NCBI RefSeq assembly: GCF_001660705.2
Contig: NZ_LYBV02000036.1
Location: 105,011 to 169,010 of the forward strand
DNA from: Saccharicrinis aurantiacus
Lineage (GTDB): Bacteria > Bacteroidota > Bacteroidia > Bacteroidales > Marinilabiliaceae
Length of the DNA stretch: 64,000 nt
Direction: 5' to 3'
This document shows, in pieces, positions 8,105 to 17,439 of the stretch (within the stretch, counting starts at the first letter, position 1; every line of letters begins with the position of its first letter). The position numbers and the translations under genes were made by a program. The notes beneath the pieces were generated by a model. It made no database searches. It saw nothing but the letters and a program-made list of their open reading frames with translations, and had not been told where the DNA came from.

Positions 8105-8529
8105 TGAGCAGACAGCCCAATACAAAATGAATAAAGAATACAGATAATAGGCTAACAAAAGGTGCCTTGAGATGGCCACGTCCCTCGCCATGACGAGGCG
8201 CACAATGAGAAATCTTAAGAATAAGCGCCTCGGATAGGCGGCCTCTTTACAAAGAGCTTTTGTTTTATTGAAAGCTTTAGTAAGACCAGGAAGTTGAGAG
8301 CTTTGCTCGAAAATCACCTGGCCGCACTTAAGCTTTCCATAAATAAGAAAGTTTTTTGGAAAGCAGCCTTGATGTTTTTTGCTTCCGTTTTTTATATCAA
8401 GATAAAAAATGAAGTCAGGCCTACCTGCCGGTAGGCAGGTTTGGGCAGACAGCCCAATACAAAACGAATAAAGAATCCAGATAATAGGCCAATAAAGGCG
8501 CCTTGAGATCGCCACGTGCCTCGCGATGA
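8105..8529 (+). repeat. Direct duplication of about 90 bp flanking a dispersed repeat
   Basis: 8105-8192 and 8441-8529 are direct repeats (both contain CAGACAGCCCAATACAAAA, ATAAAGAAT, CAGATAATAGG and then GCCTTGAGAT, ATGACG). The offset is about 336 bp, so the segment including the dispersed repeat may be a partial tandem duplication. Confidence 0.7.
8224..8443 (+). repeat. Dispersed intergenic repeat, copy 2
   Basis: A same-strand copy of the element at 1891-2092, with long shared blocks such as AGTTGAGAGCTTTGCTCGAA and GGCCGCACTTAAG. A CCTACCTGCCGGTAGGCAGG palindrome has been added near its end (8420-8439). Confidence 0.75.
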
Positions 8530-8633
8530 CGCAATATTCTAAGAAATATAGCGTGAAAATATACGAGATAGTGACTATGCTAATCAGTCTAAGATCTATT
8601 ATCTAACATCTAATAATAAAAAAATAAAAGATC

Positions 8634-10196
8634 ATGTTGGAACAAGCAATGAAAGACCAAGTTATAAGCGTATTCTCTAATTTAGAACAACACTATACGC
8701 TTAAGGTAGAAGTATCAGAATCGCATAAAAGTAAAACTGAATTGCTGCAGTTATTAGAAGATGTAGCATCGTGTTCTGATAAAATTACACTTGAAGTAGA
8801 AGCCGGTTCTGCCTTAGAATTTACCATTCTTAAAAATAACGAGGACACAAACATTGCTTTTAGAGCCGTTCCAACAGGTCATGAGTTTACCACATTATTG
8901 CTGGCTATTTTAAATTTAGATGGCAAGGGAAAAAATATTCCGGATACCGCTATTATTGATAAAATAAAGCAGATTAATGTTCCCGTTCAGCTTAAAAGTT
9001 ATATTTCGCTTACCTGTACCAATTGTCCTGAGGTAGTGCAAGCCTTAAATTTAATTACGCTTTTTAACCCCAATGTACAACATCAAATTATTGATGGCGC
9101 CATTAATAAGGATGAGGTTGATGCCTTAAATATTCAGGCGGTACCTAGTGTTTATGCCAATGGCGAGGCGCTTCATGTGGGGCGTGCTTCTTTGGGCGAA
9201 TTGTTATCAAAACTTGAAAAACAGTTGGGTGTAAGTGGTAATGTAACAGCTCAGGGAGCTACTAAAAACTACGATGTAGTGGTGGTTGGCGGAGGTCCTG
9301 CCGGAGTTTCTTCGGCGGTTTACTCGGCGCGTAAGGGCTTTAAAGTGGCTATTGTTGCTGAGAAAGTGGGCGGACAAGTAACTGAAACTGTTTCTATTGA
9401 GAATATGATTTCGGTGCCCAAAACAACGGGAGCAGAGTTATCGGCCAATTTAATGAAGCATTTACAAGATTATCCCATCGATGTACTAGAAAACAGAATG
9501 GTGGAATCAGTAAAGCTAGAGAATGGTATTAAGAAATTAAGCACTTCGTTGGGCGAAAAAATTGAAACGCCGGCATTAATTATTGCCACTGGTGCGAGCT
9601 GGAGAAAGTTAGGCGTTCCGGGCGAATCGGAATACATTGGCGCTGGAGTAGCCTTTTGTACCCATTGCGATGGTCCTTTTTATAAGGATAAAAAAGTAGT
9701 GGTTGTGGGTGGAGGCAACTCAGGATTGGAGGCCGCCATTGATTTATCGGCCATAGCCAAAGAAGTTACCGTGCTCGAATTTATGGATACCCTAAAGGGC
9801 GATCAGGTGCTACAAGATAAATTAAGCACCCTGCCGAATGTAAAAATTATTACCAATGCCCAAACACTTGCCGTTGATGGCGATGGCGCTAAGGTAACGG
9901 GTATTAAATATAAAGATAGAGTGAGCGAGCAAGAGCACGAAATAATTACCGATGGTATTTTTGTGCAAATAGGTTTAAAAGCCAATAGTGGCGCCTTTGC
10001 CGATGTGGTGGAGACCAACAGAATGGGCGAAATATTGATTGATGCCACTTGTCGAACTAATGTTGCAGGGGTATATGCTGCTGGCGATGTTTCGGTGGTG
10101 CCTTACAAACAAATTGTAATTGCCATGGGCGAGGGCTCAAAGGCGGCATTATCGGCCTTCGAAGATCAGATAAAAGGTTTGCAGTTGGCAGGCTAA
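8634..10196 (+). CDS. ahpF: Alkyl hydroperoxide reductase subunit F (flavin disulfide reductase)
   Basis: The 520-residue protein has the full AhpF layout: an N-terminal double-thioredoxin-fold domain (residues 1-200) with the CTNC redox pair C128/C131, then an FAD/NADH thioredoxin-reductase-like module. FAD binding is shown by [21 protein letters not shown] near 215, the active disulfide by CTHCDGP near 345, NAD binding by [14 protein letters not shown], and the second FAD contact by [15 protein letters not shown] near the end. It passes electrons from NADH to AhpC in the cytosol. The start at ATG 8634 fits the E. coli N terminus. It is separated from ahpC by repeats and has its own terminator. 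Confidence 0.97.
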   Translation: MLEQAMKDQVISVFSNLEQHYTLKVEVSESHKSKTELLQLLEDVASCSDKITLEVEAGSALEFTILKNNEDTNIAFRAVPTGHEFTTLLLAILNLDGKGKNIPDTAIIDKIKQINVPVQLKSYISLTCTNCPEVVQALNLITLFNPNVQHQIIDGAINKDEVDALNIQAVPSVYANGEALHVGRASLGELLSKLEKQLGVSGNVTAQGATKNYDVVVVGGGPAGVSSAVYSARKGFKVAIVAEKVGGQVTETVSIENMISVPKTTGAELSANLMKHLQDYPIDVLENRMVESVKLENGIKKLSTSLGEKIETPALIIATGASWRKLGVPGESEYIGAGVAFCTHCDGPFYKDKKVVVVGGGNSGLEAAIDLSAIAKEVTVLEFMDTLKGDQVLQDKLSTLPNVKIITNAQTLAVDGDGAKVTGIKYKDRVSEQEHEIITDGIFVQIGLKANSGAFADVVETNRMGEILIDATCRTNVAGVYAAGDVSVVPYKQIVIAMGEGSKAALSAFEDQIKGLQLAG

Positions 10197-10218
10197 ATTA
10201 TTATAAGATAAATAACAG

Positions 10219-10251
10219 AAGTCAGTATTATTCGGTAGTACTGACTTTTTT
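10219..10251 (+). terminator. Rho-independent terminator after ahpF
   Basis: A 9-bp stem (AAGTCAGTA with TACTGACTT), an 11-base loop and a T run; 23 bp after the ahpF stop. Confidence 0.85.
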
Positions 10252-10302
10252 GGTTTTGAACATATTGTAGTACTTTCGCATCTTAATACAAAGGAATTAT
10301 AG

Positions 10303-11244
10303 ATGTTAGAAGGCTTAGAGGGATTAGATGCATTAAAACTAAATTTTAACCAGGGCGGTTTACACGCCTTAAATTTCACCTTATTTTTTGTGATGTTTGG
10401 TGTGGCGCTCGATATAAAACCAGCGCAGTTAAAGTTAGTTTTCACCAAGCCCAAAGCTACCTTAGTAGGATTAACAGCTCAGTTTTTAGTGTTGCCAGCA
10501 ATTACTTTTTTACTGGTATGGTTATTCAATGCCTATTTATCAACAGGGATTGCGTTGGGCATGATATTGGTTTCGGCCTGCCCTGGCGGAAATATCTCTA
10601 ATTTTGTATCGAGCTTAGCCAAAGGAAATGCTGCCTTATCAGTTAGCCTAACTGCCATTGCTACCATATTAGCTACTTTTTTAACGCCCCTAAATTTTGA
10701 GATTTGGGGCAGCATGTATAGCAATGCCAACCCATTGCTTGTGCCCATCGAGATTGATTCTTTTGATATGTTTAAAACCTTATTACTACTATCGGGATTA
10801 CCCATTATTTTAGGCATACTGTTCAATCACAGATTCAAAAACATTACTGAAAAAATCAAGAAACCCATAAAGATCATCTCCATTGTAATATTTGCATTTT
10901 ATGTGATTATTGCCTTTTCTGCCAATTTTGAACATTTCATTAAGGCCATTAAATATGTCTTTATTTTGGTTTTAATTCACAATATTATTGCCTTATCTAT
11001 AGGGTATTATATGGCTTCTCTATTTAAAGTAGGCCGAAAAAACAGAAGAACCATCACCATTGAAACGGGCATACAAAATAGTGGGTTGGCCTTGGTATTG
11101 ATTTTTAACCCGAAGATATTTTCGCCCGAACTAGGCACTGGTGGTATGGCTATTATTGCCGGATGGTGGGGGATATGGCATATCTTGTCGGGTCTGTTAT
11201 TAGCCAATAGATGGTCGAAAAGAATATTACCAGAAGATAACTAA
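10303..11244 (+). CDS. Bile acid:sodium symporter (BASS/SBF) family transporter
   Basis: A 313-residue inner-membrane protein with about nine hydrophobic helices. The family signature MILVSACPGGNISNFVSSLAKGN lies near residues 87-109 (given here as ACPGGNISNFVSSLAKGN), and a second crossover segment, ETGIQNSGLALVLIFNP, lies near 250. Members move bile acids or other organic anions such as pantoate or 2-keto acids with sodium; the natural substrate in a marine Bacteroidota cell is unknown. The ATG at 10303 follows an AAGGAATT stretch. A GNAT gene starts 3 bp after the stop, so the two are likely co-transcribed. Confidence 0.88.
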   Translation: MLEGLEGLDALKLNFNQGGLHALNFTLFFVMFGVALDIKPAQLKLVFTKPKATLVGLTAQFLVLPAITFLLVWLFNAYLSTGIALGMILVSACPGGNISNFVSSLAKGNAALSVSLTAIATILATFLTPLNFEIWGSMYSNANPLLVPIEIDSFDMFKTLLLLSGLPIILGILFNHRFKNITEKIKKPIKIISIVIFAFYVIIAFSANFEHFIKAIKYVFILVLIHNIIALSIGYYMASLFKVGRKNRRTITIETGIQNSGLALVLIFNPKIFSPELGTGGMAIIAGWWGIWHILSGLLLANRWSKRILPEDN

Positions 11245-11247
11245 GTT

Positions 11248-11763
11248 ATGGAGCCTATATTAACCCAACGTTTGTGTATCAGAGAAGCTTGTGATGCCGA
11301 CTATCCGCAATTACTACAGATTTACAATAAGCAGATAAATATGCGCTATGTGTCCGATGGAAAATGTAATTGGACTCTTGATGAATTAAAGCAAAAGTAC
11401 CATCGCTTTAATGCCGATAAATCTTTTGGTATTGGTTTGTGGCTTGTTGTTTTATTAGATACAGATGAGATTATAGGCGAGGTGGGTTTATTCAATTCTT
11501 TTGATACCTATAAAAAGCTTGAGCTAGGTTATATAGTGGATGAAGCCTTTTGGCGAAGGGGTTATGCCTATGAAATATGCGAAGCTCTCATTCACTATTC
11601 TTTTAGCAAGCTAAATATTGAAAGCCTAGCTGCACGAATGTATGCCGATAATGTGGCCTCAGTAAAACTAGCCGAAAAATGCGGCATGAAGAGGGTAGAT
11701 GCCGGCTTAGCGCCCAATGGTAAGGCGTTTTTGCATTATGAACTGACAGGATTAGCTTATTAG
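11248..11763 (+). CDS. GNAT-family N-acetyltransferase (RimJ/RimL-like)
   Basis: The 171-residue protein has the GNAT layout: N-terminal LTQRLCIREACDADYPQLLQ, a central ELGYIVDEAFWRRGYAYEIC where the R-R-G-Y-A segment corresponds to the acetyl-CoA-binding loop, and a C-terminal ADNVASVKLAEKCGMKRV typical of the RimJ/RimL branch. It should transfer an acetyl group from acetyl-CoA to an amine, possibly a protein N terminus or a small molecule; the substrate cannot be read from sequence. It is 3 bp behind the transporter gene and probably shares its mRNA. Confidence 0.88.
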   Translation: MEPILTQRLCIREACDADYPQLLQIYNKQINMRYVSDGKCNWTLDELKQKYHRFNADKSFGIGLWLVVLLDTDEIIGEVGLFNSFDTYKKLELGYIVDEAFWRRGYAYEICEALIHYSFSKLNIESLAARMYADNVASVKLAEKCGMKRVDAGLAPNGKAFLHYELTGLAY

Positions 11764-12219
11764 TTGAACGGTGTTTAGTATTTGTTTTTATTTCTTTAAA
11801 AGTGTTTTAGTTAGTTGGTGATATTTTTTGAAGCTTAAATCAATATTGTCCTAGTTAAATTTTCACTCAAGCCGTGAAGGCTTCTACTTTTTTCTACAGT
11901 CAAAAAAGTAGACAAAAAAACCGTCGACTGCACCCATTTCACTCAAAAAACTAGGTTTCATGACTGAAATTGTTTTAAACTCGCACTTTTTCGTGCCTCA
12001 AAGTGCTCAAACAGAAAACAATTTTTAACCGTCATTTCAATCCTGTTTTTTGGTTCACTGGCTGAGGCCGATACTAAACAAGGTGTGCAGCACATTATAT
12101 AAATACTTCTAGTACGCGATTGAGCTCAAATAAATACATTTTAACTTCGATCGCTTTTTTATGGAATAGAATTTGTAATAATCGAAACCACTTTTAAAAA
12201 TGAACATTCATTCATATTA
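11764..12219. other. Intergenic region with hairpin-forming repeats
   Basis: No gene is seen. 11865-11932 matches part of the inverted dispersed repeat at 7852-7912. Next to it, 11940-12056 can fold into one long imperfect hairpin (left arm CAAAAAACTAGG, ACTGAAATTGTTTT, GCACTTT; right arm AAAGTGC, AAAACAATTTTT, GTCATTTCAAT, CCTGTTTTTTGG). The remaining 160 bp are AT-rich and should hold the promoter of the chemotaxis receptor. Confidence 0.65.
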
Positions 12220-13386
12220 ATGAGTGTCTGTATTCGAAAAAACTATAATTTTATTCTAATGTTAAGTCAACAAATTCAAGAAATTATCATTGTCCAATTA
12301 TTACAACTTTTAATATCAATTCCCATTTGCTACTACTTATTACGTGTTTTTTTAAAGAATTCTATCCTGCGTAAACTGGGTATAACTTTCATTATTTCAG
12401 CTATGGTAATGACCATAGAAACTACATGGAAATCGCATGGTTATATTAACCCAATTGTGTCTTTCGTAATTTTATTATTAGTAGCTGCAGTAAATATATG
12501 GTTAATGAGTGTTTGGGTTAAACAGCCTCTAGAGAAAGTAAATGAGAACGTTAAACTACTAGCTGAAGGTAATTTGAATATTGAATTTAATCTTGGTGCG
12601 AACTCAAATGAAATTGAAAGGTTAAATAGTTCAACACATACTTTATCTCAGAATCTTAAGGGTGTTATTAGTAAAATAAAGAATCATGCCAACCATTTGG
12701 CTATGGCTAGCAAGGAATTTAGTGTTACATCTGAATCGATATCAGAAAGAGCTGCTGAACAAGCTTCATCAATAGAGGAGATTTCGTCAACAATGGAGGA
12801 AATTACTAGTAACATCGATCAAACAAATACCAATTCGTTGGAGACTTCAAAAATAGCCTTGGCTCTATATGATGGCATAAAAGAGGTGGAAGATTCAACT
12901 AAGAATAGTTTTATGTCTGTGAATACTATTATCGAAAAAATCAAGGTAATTAATGATATAGCTAATCAAACTAATATTTTATCATTGAATGCAGCCGTAG
13001 AAGCTGCCAGGGCCGGTGAGTATGGCCGTGGTTTTGCTGTTGTAGCAGGCGAAGTAAGAAAGTTAGCTGAAACAAGTAAAATAGCAGCTAATGAAATTAA
13101 GGCTTCATCTAACAATACACAAAATGAGTTTCATAAATCTAGATTGCTGATGGACGAGATTTCTCCCAAGATTACTAAAACCAATCATTTGATGAAAGAA
13201 ATTACAGCAGCAGGTTCAGAGCAGACGTCAGGTGTATCACAGGTGAACTTTGCAATTCAGGAAATGAATACAGTTACACAACAAAATGTGTCATTCGCCG
13301 AAGAATTAACAGCCAGTGCCAGTGAGTTGGATAGCCAAGCTCAAGATTTAAAAGAAATGATTGATTACTTTAGTTTAGAGAGGTAG
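12220..13386 (+). CDS. Methyl-accepting chemotaxis protein without periplasmic sensor domain
   Basis: A 388-residue receptor. Three hydrophobic segments lie in the first 110 residues, followed by a HAMP-like linker ([20 protein letters not shown]) and a cytoplasmic coiled-coil signalling domain. The hairpin tip, read in pieces, is [20 protein letters not shown] then [18 protein letters not shown], the family's most conserved part, which binds CheA/CheW. There is no room for a ligand-binding periplasmic domain, so it may sense membrane or cytoplasmic signals. Most relatives of this group glide rather than swim, so its output is uncertain. An alternative ATG at 12259 gives a shorter N terminus; neither start has a clear ribosome site. 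Confidence 0.9.
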   Translation: MSVCIRKNYNFILMLSQQIQEIIIVQLLQLLISIPICYYLLRVFLKNSILRKLGITFIISAMVMTIETTWKSHGYINPIVSFVILLLVAAVNIWLMSVWVKQPLEKVNENVKLLAEGNLNIEFNLGANSNEIERLNSSTHTLSQNLKGVISKIKNHANHLAMASKEFSVTSESISERAAEQASSIEEISSTMEEITSNIDQTNTNSLETSKIALALYDGIKEVEDSTKNSFMSVNTIIEKIKVINDIANQTNILSLNAAVEAARAGEYGRGFAVVAGEVRKLAETSKIAANEIKASSNNTQNEFHKSRLLMDEISPKITKTNHLMKEITAAGSEQTSGVSQVNFAIQEMNTVTQQNVSFAEELTASASELDSQAQDLKEMIDYFSLER

Positions 13387-13441
13387 TCGTCAATTACTTT
13401 TATGAATAATTACTATTAAAAGGGATTAAATAATAAATAAA

Positions 13442-13476
13442 AAAACAGCGAAGTATAAAATATACTTCACTGTTTT
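13442..13476. terminator. Bidirectional terminator hairpin
   Basis: A 16-bp stem (AAAACAGCGAAGTATA with TATACTTCACTGTTTT, one wobble pair) and an AAA loop, between the convergent receptor gene and the 13496-13969 gene; A and T tracts flank it on both sides. Confidence 0.85.
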
Positions 13477-13495
13477 CATATCAAAGATTCTTAAA

Positions 13496-13969
13496 TTATT
13501 CAATACTAATTTCGTTAAAACCTAGGTAATACATTACAACCCTTACCACCACTATAACTGCTAGCTTTTCTTTGGAGAATTCAATCCCTAATAAATGAGC
13601 AGGCTCACCGGTTGAGCAATCTACATATTTATTAAAAACTTCTTCAACATAGTTACGATCAACTTTTGTTTTGCCCGCTTCTTTTAATAATTCTTTTAAA
13701 ATAGGGTTTTCACACTTTAACGTTTCGTTGTTATTCATTAAAGTTTTGTCGGCTGTTAGCTCGTATTCTATGTAGTTTAAGGCTTTGGTAATATCTTTTT
13801 CGGTAGGGTATTCATCCATAAAATAGGTGCTTAAAATATACTCTTTACCACCTTTAATAGATTTTGTGTCCTGCAACATTCCGTTGCTTATATACTCAAA
13901 GTCGAGTGAGTCAGTTGCAACTTTGAGGGTTCTAATTTGTCCTTGATTTGGATTGCTAGCATTTTCCAT
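13496..13969 (-). CDS. Hypothetical protein
   Basis: A 157-residue soluble protein without signal peptide. The N-terminal part looks beta-rich (IRTLKVATDSLDFEYIS) and the rest helical with acidic patches. Three cysteines (in KCENP and DCSTG, and one more distant) form no known motif. I do not recognise the family. It is flanked by clear hairpins on both sides (13442-13476 and 14068-14104), which suggests an independent transcription unit and supports that it is a real gene. Confidence 0.7.
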   Translation of the reverse strand: MENASNPNQGQIRTLKVATDSLDFEYISNGMLQDTKSIKGGKEYILSTYFMDEYPTEKDITKALNYIEYELTADKTLMNNNETLKCENPILKELLKEAGKTKVDRNYVEEVFNKYVDCSTGEPAHLLGIEFSKEKLAVIVVVRVVMYYLGFNEISIE

Positions 13970-14067
13970 AATTGATGAATATTTAAGTTAATCTTTAGAT
14001 TATGTATGATGGCTTTGTGTGCCAAACACTTAAATATAAGAAATAGTTTACACAATTGCAGAACTAA

Positions 14068-14104
14068 AAAACGCAAGTCTTTATGGAAAGTAGACTTGCG
14101 TTTT
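14068..14104 (-). terminator. Terminator after the sulfatase gene
   Basis: A 13-bp perfect stem (AAAACGCAAGTCT with AGACTTGCGTTTT) and an 11-base loop, 9 bp beyond the sulfatase stop; on the minus strand it ends in T residues. Confidence 0.85.
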
Positions 14105-14112
14105 AAATTGGT

Positions 14113-15513
14113 TTATTTTAAATGGTATTTATCCATCCGGTTTATGTCATTAACCTCAAACTCTCGTCGTAATAACCATTTGGGTTGTGGCATTTGTTGT
14201 TCCCATTCCCAAATCTTCTTATACATGCGTTTTACCTTATCAGGATATTGGCTCGCTAAATCATTGGTTTCTGAAATATCATCTTTAATATTATAAAGTT
14301 GTGCGGGTCTATCTGGGAAGCGTAGTAATTTCCAATCACCCTCTCTAAAAGTAGCTCTACACGATTTTTTCCAATATAGTTCATCGTGCGGATCATGTGA
14401 AGGCATTGAATGATTAGTGTTTAAATAAGGAATTAGATCAACGCCCTCAAGTTCAGGATGCTTTTTTATATCGATACCAGCTGCCTTCATAAAGGTTGAG
14501 GCAAAATCCATTGTGGATACCGCCGAGGTATAGGTAGTATTGGCCGGAATTGAAGCTGGCCAACGCATGATAAACGGAATGCGAATACCTCCTTCAAGTT
14601 GGTTTGATTTGGTACCGCTTAAGGGTAGATTGCTTGAAGCGTTTTTATCTGTAGGGCCGCCGTTATCACTTACAAATGCAATAATAGTATTGTTAGATAA
14701 TCCGAGTTCTTCCAGCTTATTGAAAATGGTTCCGCAAGCTCTGTCGAGTGCCAATGTCATTCCGGCCAAAACTTTTCGTTTTCCTATTAAATCAGGGAAT
14801 TGAGCAGTATCCTGTGGAAGAAATTCTAAAGGAGTATGCACCGCATTAAAGCCTACCACCTGAAAGAAAGGTTCTTTTTGATGCTTCTCAATAAACTTAG
14901 CCGCTTCATCACCTAACAAATCGGTTAAATAATAATCAGGTTCTTTATAATTATCGAAGCCCCATTCTAATCTCTTTCTGTGTAAACTAGGATTGTTCTT
15001 CAACGCTTTTTCAGGGTAAGCAAAATAGCTTCTTGATCCATCTCTGAAACCAATAAACTCATCAAATCCTCTTTTCGTGGGATGGAATTGATCGCCATCG
15101 CCCAAATGCCATTTCCCAAAATACCCCGTTGCATAGCCTTGTTTTTTTAGGTGATCAGCAACAGTTACCTCTTCAATAGGTAAGCCCATGGCATCGCCGT
15201 CTAGGGCCGAGTTTTCAGACATAAACCCAACCACGTTAATGTGTTCGTAGCCAAATCGCTGTTGGTATCTTCCGGTCATTATACCAGCTCTTGATGGAGC
15301 ACAGACTGATGAGGTTACATAGCCTTCGGTAAAACGTGCACCTTCACGTGCTACCTTATCTAAATGAGGTGTTTTCATTTCAGTGCTGCCCTGGAAACCA
15401 AAATCAGCATAACCCGCATCGTCACATATGATTAAAACAATGTTGGGTTTCTTTTTTGCATAGCTTGGTACAGAAAGTAATAAGCAGAATAGTATAAGTT
15501 TTATTGAACGCAT
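14113..15513 (-). CDS. Secreted type I sulfatase (family S1)
   Basis: The 466-residue enzyme begins with a signal peptide (residues 1-19, ending SYA). The N-terminal metal-binding motif [16 protein letters not shown] and the C71-A-P-S-R75 motif, whose cysteine becomes formylglycine, identify a type I sulfatase. KWHLGD and AFVSDNGGP are further family marks. It should remove sulfate esters in the periplasm or outside the cell. The neighbouring GH16 gene, in the same direction 176 bp upstream, points to a sulfated galactan of red algae as substrate, although subfamily and regioselectivity cannot be read here. A separate anaerobic or aerobic maturase is needed and is not in the window. Confidence 0.93.
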   Translation of the reverse strand: MRSIKLILFCLLLSVPSYAKKKPNIVLIICDDAGYADFGFQGSTEMKTPHLDKVAREGARFTEGYVTSSVCAPSRAGIMTGRYQQRFGYEHINVVGFMSENSALDGDAMGLPIEEVTVADHLKKQGYATGYFGKWHLGDGDQFHPTKRGFDEFIGFRDGSRSYFAYPEKALKNNPSLHRKRLEWGFDNYKEPDYYLTDLLGDEAAKFIEKHQKEPFFQVVGFNAVHTPLEFLPQDTAQFPDLIGKRKVLAGMTLALDRACGTIFNKLEELGLSNNTIIAFVSDNGGPTDKNASSNLPLSGTKSNQLEGGIRIPFIMRWPASIPANTTYTSAVSTMDFASTFMKAAGIDIKKHPELEGVDLIPYLNTNHSMPSHDPHDELYWKKSCRATFREGDWKLLRFPDRPAQLYNIKDDISETNDLASQYPDKVKRMYKKIWEWEQQMPQPKWLLRREFEVNDINRMDKYHLK

Positions 15514-15636
15514 AGTGTTGTGTAATATTGATGATTAAAAATGCTAATTTCAGAATTATCTAAGGATTTGTATTCATCAATTTTACCTTATAATAAGACT
15601 ATTTTACCCAATAGTGATTGTTTATCTGAAACCAAA

Positions 15637-15668
15637 AAGCCACCATTATATTGATACAATGGTGGCTT
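15637..15668 (-). terminator. Terminator after the GH16 gene
   Basis: An 11-bp perfect stem (AAGCCACCATT with AATGGTGGCTT) and a 10-base loop, 22 bp beyond the GH16 stop on the minus strand, followed there by T residues. Confidence 0.8.
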
Positions 15669-15689
15669 GATATTAAAATAACGAAGGGA

Positions 15690-17132
15690 TTATTTTATAA
15701 CTAGTTTTTTATTAAAAAGAGAACCGCATTTTACGTAATACATACCAGAGCTTAGATCGCTAATGTTAATTTGGAAACTACTGTTTGTTTTGAATACTTG
15801 TTTTTTACATAGCTTTCCGCTTATTGAGTAAATTGATAAGGGTAATTCATCTTCTTCAATACCATTGGTTTCAATGGTAAAATAATTATTAGCCGGATTT
15901 GGGTAAATCTTGATTTCAGCTTGTTTATCTTCATTTATGGCAGAAGTTGTTATTGATGCAGATTTAAGCCCCCATGTGAATAAAAACTGATCAGAATTGG
16001 AACCCCCATTGCTATTACACCACATATTAGAAGATATATATTTTCCGTTATTACCCTTAAGTTCATAAACCTGATCTCCCTTATGTTCAAGTGTAAACTG
16101 CTCCCATGCACCAATATCCGTTCTTGTACAGGTCATGGCTTTATCACCATTTTCTGAACTTACATATAAGCCATTATTGCCTTTGAGGGCAAATACACTA
16201 TTGCCTAAGTCAATAAATTCAAATTTTTCCCAATCGCCCACAGAGCTTCTGTTGCATGTCATCTCCTGTAAACCGTTTTCTGAACATACATATAAATTGT
16301 TGTTTTGGTTTTTTAGAGAAACTTTTTGAGTTGTACTTGTTGCATCCTCAACCAGTTCATAAGTTCTCACATAATCATAGAAAGCAGTACTCTTAGTCCA
16401 ATTTTCAAGATCTTCATTAGATGGTAAGCCAGGGCCCCATGTAAAGGTTTCCATATCGAAGAACATATACATATCCTCTTCAAAAGCACCTCCTGGAGTT
16501 GCAGTACCAACATAACTACCATCTCTGTAAAAATTAATGGTCCAAGCATCTTCCCACCAAACACCAAATACATGGTAGTTTTCAGAATTCATTGAATTAT
16601 CAGGGTTAGTAAAGTGTTTAGGAGTAGTTATGTCATTATCCCACCCATCTTTATAGTAATGTGTATTACTCATCATAGTATAATCTAAATACCAATTTGA
16701 TTCTTTAACCTCTCCCCAGTTCTCAATTACATCAATTTCGCTATAGCTACCTTGCATCCAAAACGAAGATACAATTGCTAAATCTGCGGCTTTCATTCTA
16801 ACTTCGGCATACATGCCCTTTTTAAAGGCTTTGGTTTGAGAGGTTAAACATCCTGTCCATACCCAGTCATCTGTTCTATCAGCATTTTTTAGTGTGGCAG
16901 TAATACACATATTGCCCGATCCGAAACTTATGTTATCGTCGTTAAATTGGCTTGGGCTCCTTCCTGACCAATAAGGATGTCCTTTTTGCCATTTACTACT
17001 ATCAAACGAATCAAATTCGTCTGATAAAATATTTACTTTTTGCCACTTCTTACCAGAAGGAGCAGTGGGTTGTGCTACAGCGCCTAAGCAGATCGCAAAT
17101 AGGAACAGAGCAAGTAGGTTTCTTTTTTTCAT
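15690..17132 (-). CDS. GH16 endo-galactanase (agarase/porphyranase-like) with trefoil-like module and T9SS sorting domain
   Basis: A modular 480-residue secreted enzyme. Residues 1-21 are a signal peptide. Residues 25-262 form a GH16 catalytic domain with the active-site pattern E132-I-D134-V-I-E137 and the N-terminal LSDEFDSFDSSKW motif of agarase-type members. Residues 270-390 hold three related segments (NNNLYVCSENG, NNGLYVSSENG, NNGKYISSNM) that resemble a fascin-like beta-trefoil, perhaps for carbohydrate binding. The last 75 residues (IYPNPANNYFTIE to KLVIK) are a type A Por secretion sorting domain, so the protein leaves through the type IX system. Agarose or porphyran is the likely substrate. 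The sulfatase follows in the same direction, each gene having its own terminator. Confidence 0.92.
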   Translation of the reverse strand: MKKRNLLALFLFAICLGAVAQPTAPSGKKWQKVNILSDEFDSFDSSKWQKGHPYWSGRSPSQFNDDNISFGSGNMCITATLKNADRTDDWVWTGCLTSQTKAFKKGMYAEVRMKAADLAIVSSFWMQGSYSEIDVIENWGEVKESNWYLDYTMMSNTHYYKDGWDNDITTPKHFTNPDNSMNSENYHVFGVWWEDAWTINFYRDGSYVGTATPGGAFEEDMYMFFDMETFTWGPGLPSNEDLENWTKSTAFYDYVRTYELVEDATSTTQKVSLKNQNNNLYVCSENGLQEMTCNRSSVGDWEKFEFIDLGNSVFALKGNNGLYVSSENGDKAMTCTRTDIGAWEQFTLEHKGDQVYELKGNNGKYISSNMWCNSNGGSNSDQFLFTWGLKSASITTSAINEDKQAEIKIYPNPANNYFTIETNGIEEDELPLSIYSISGKLCKKQVFKTNSSFQINISDLSSGMYYVKCGSLFNKKLVIK

Positions 17133-17439
17133 AATAAATTAAATTTTAAGTTAACTAGTTAAAGTTATAATATAAGGTAGACAATAAATTTTAATATTGA
17201 AATAAATTACGGGGGTATACTACATGGTTCAATTATAGCATTTAGCCATGAAATAGAGTCATTTTATTTTCCAAAGACTAATAAGAATAAGGCTTTTGTT
17301 ATAGGTTAAACGAAGGTTAAATTGAATATTCAAAGAACATTAATCGTCATCTGTTGTTTATACAATTCAATCAGATGTTTAGGATTAACAGATTGTTAAG
17401 TCTTTTTTTTAATCCAAGTGTCACAAAATAAACAAATTA
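17133..17439. other. Divergent intergenic region
   Basis: 307 bp between the divergent GH16 and acyl-CoA dehydrogenase genes. It is AT-rich with no gene, repeat or clear hairpin. It must hold both promoters, but I could not settle on a good -33/-7 pair. Confidence 0.6.

Larger units (their letters stand above)
7702..8633. other. Repeat-filled gap between ahpC and ahpF
   Basis: No credible gene is seen. The gap is a patchwork: an inverted pair of short palindromic repeats (7732-7808), an inverted copy of the dispersed repeat (7852-8006), a direct duplication (8105-8192 and 8441-8529) and a forward copy of the dispersed repeat (8224-8443). A 168-codon minus-strand frame crosses these repeats and is rejected. 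The last 100 bp before ahpF are AT-rich and could hold its promoter. Confidence 0.8.

Noticed and set aside
8009..8515. 168-codon minus-strand open frame
   Set aside because: It lies fully within dispersed and duplicated repeats; the translation has no domain or consistent composition and the repeat copies do not keep the frame.
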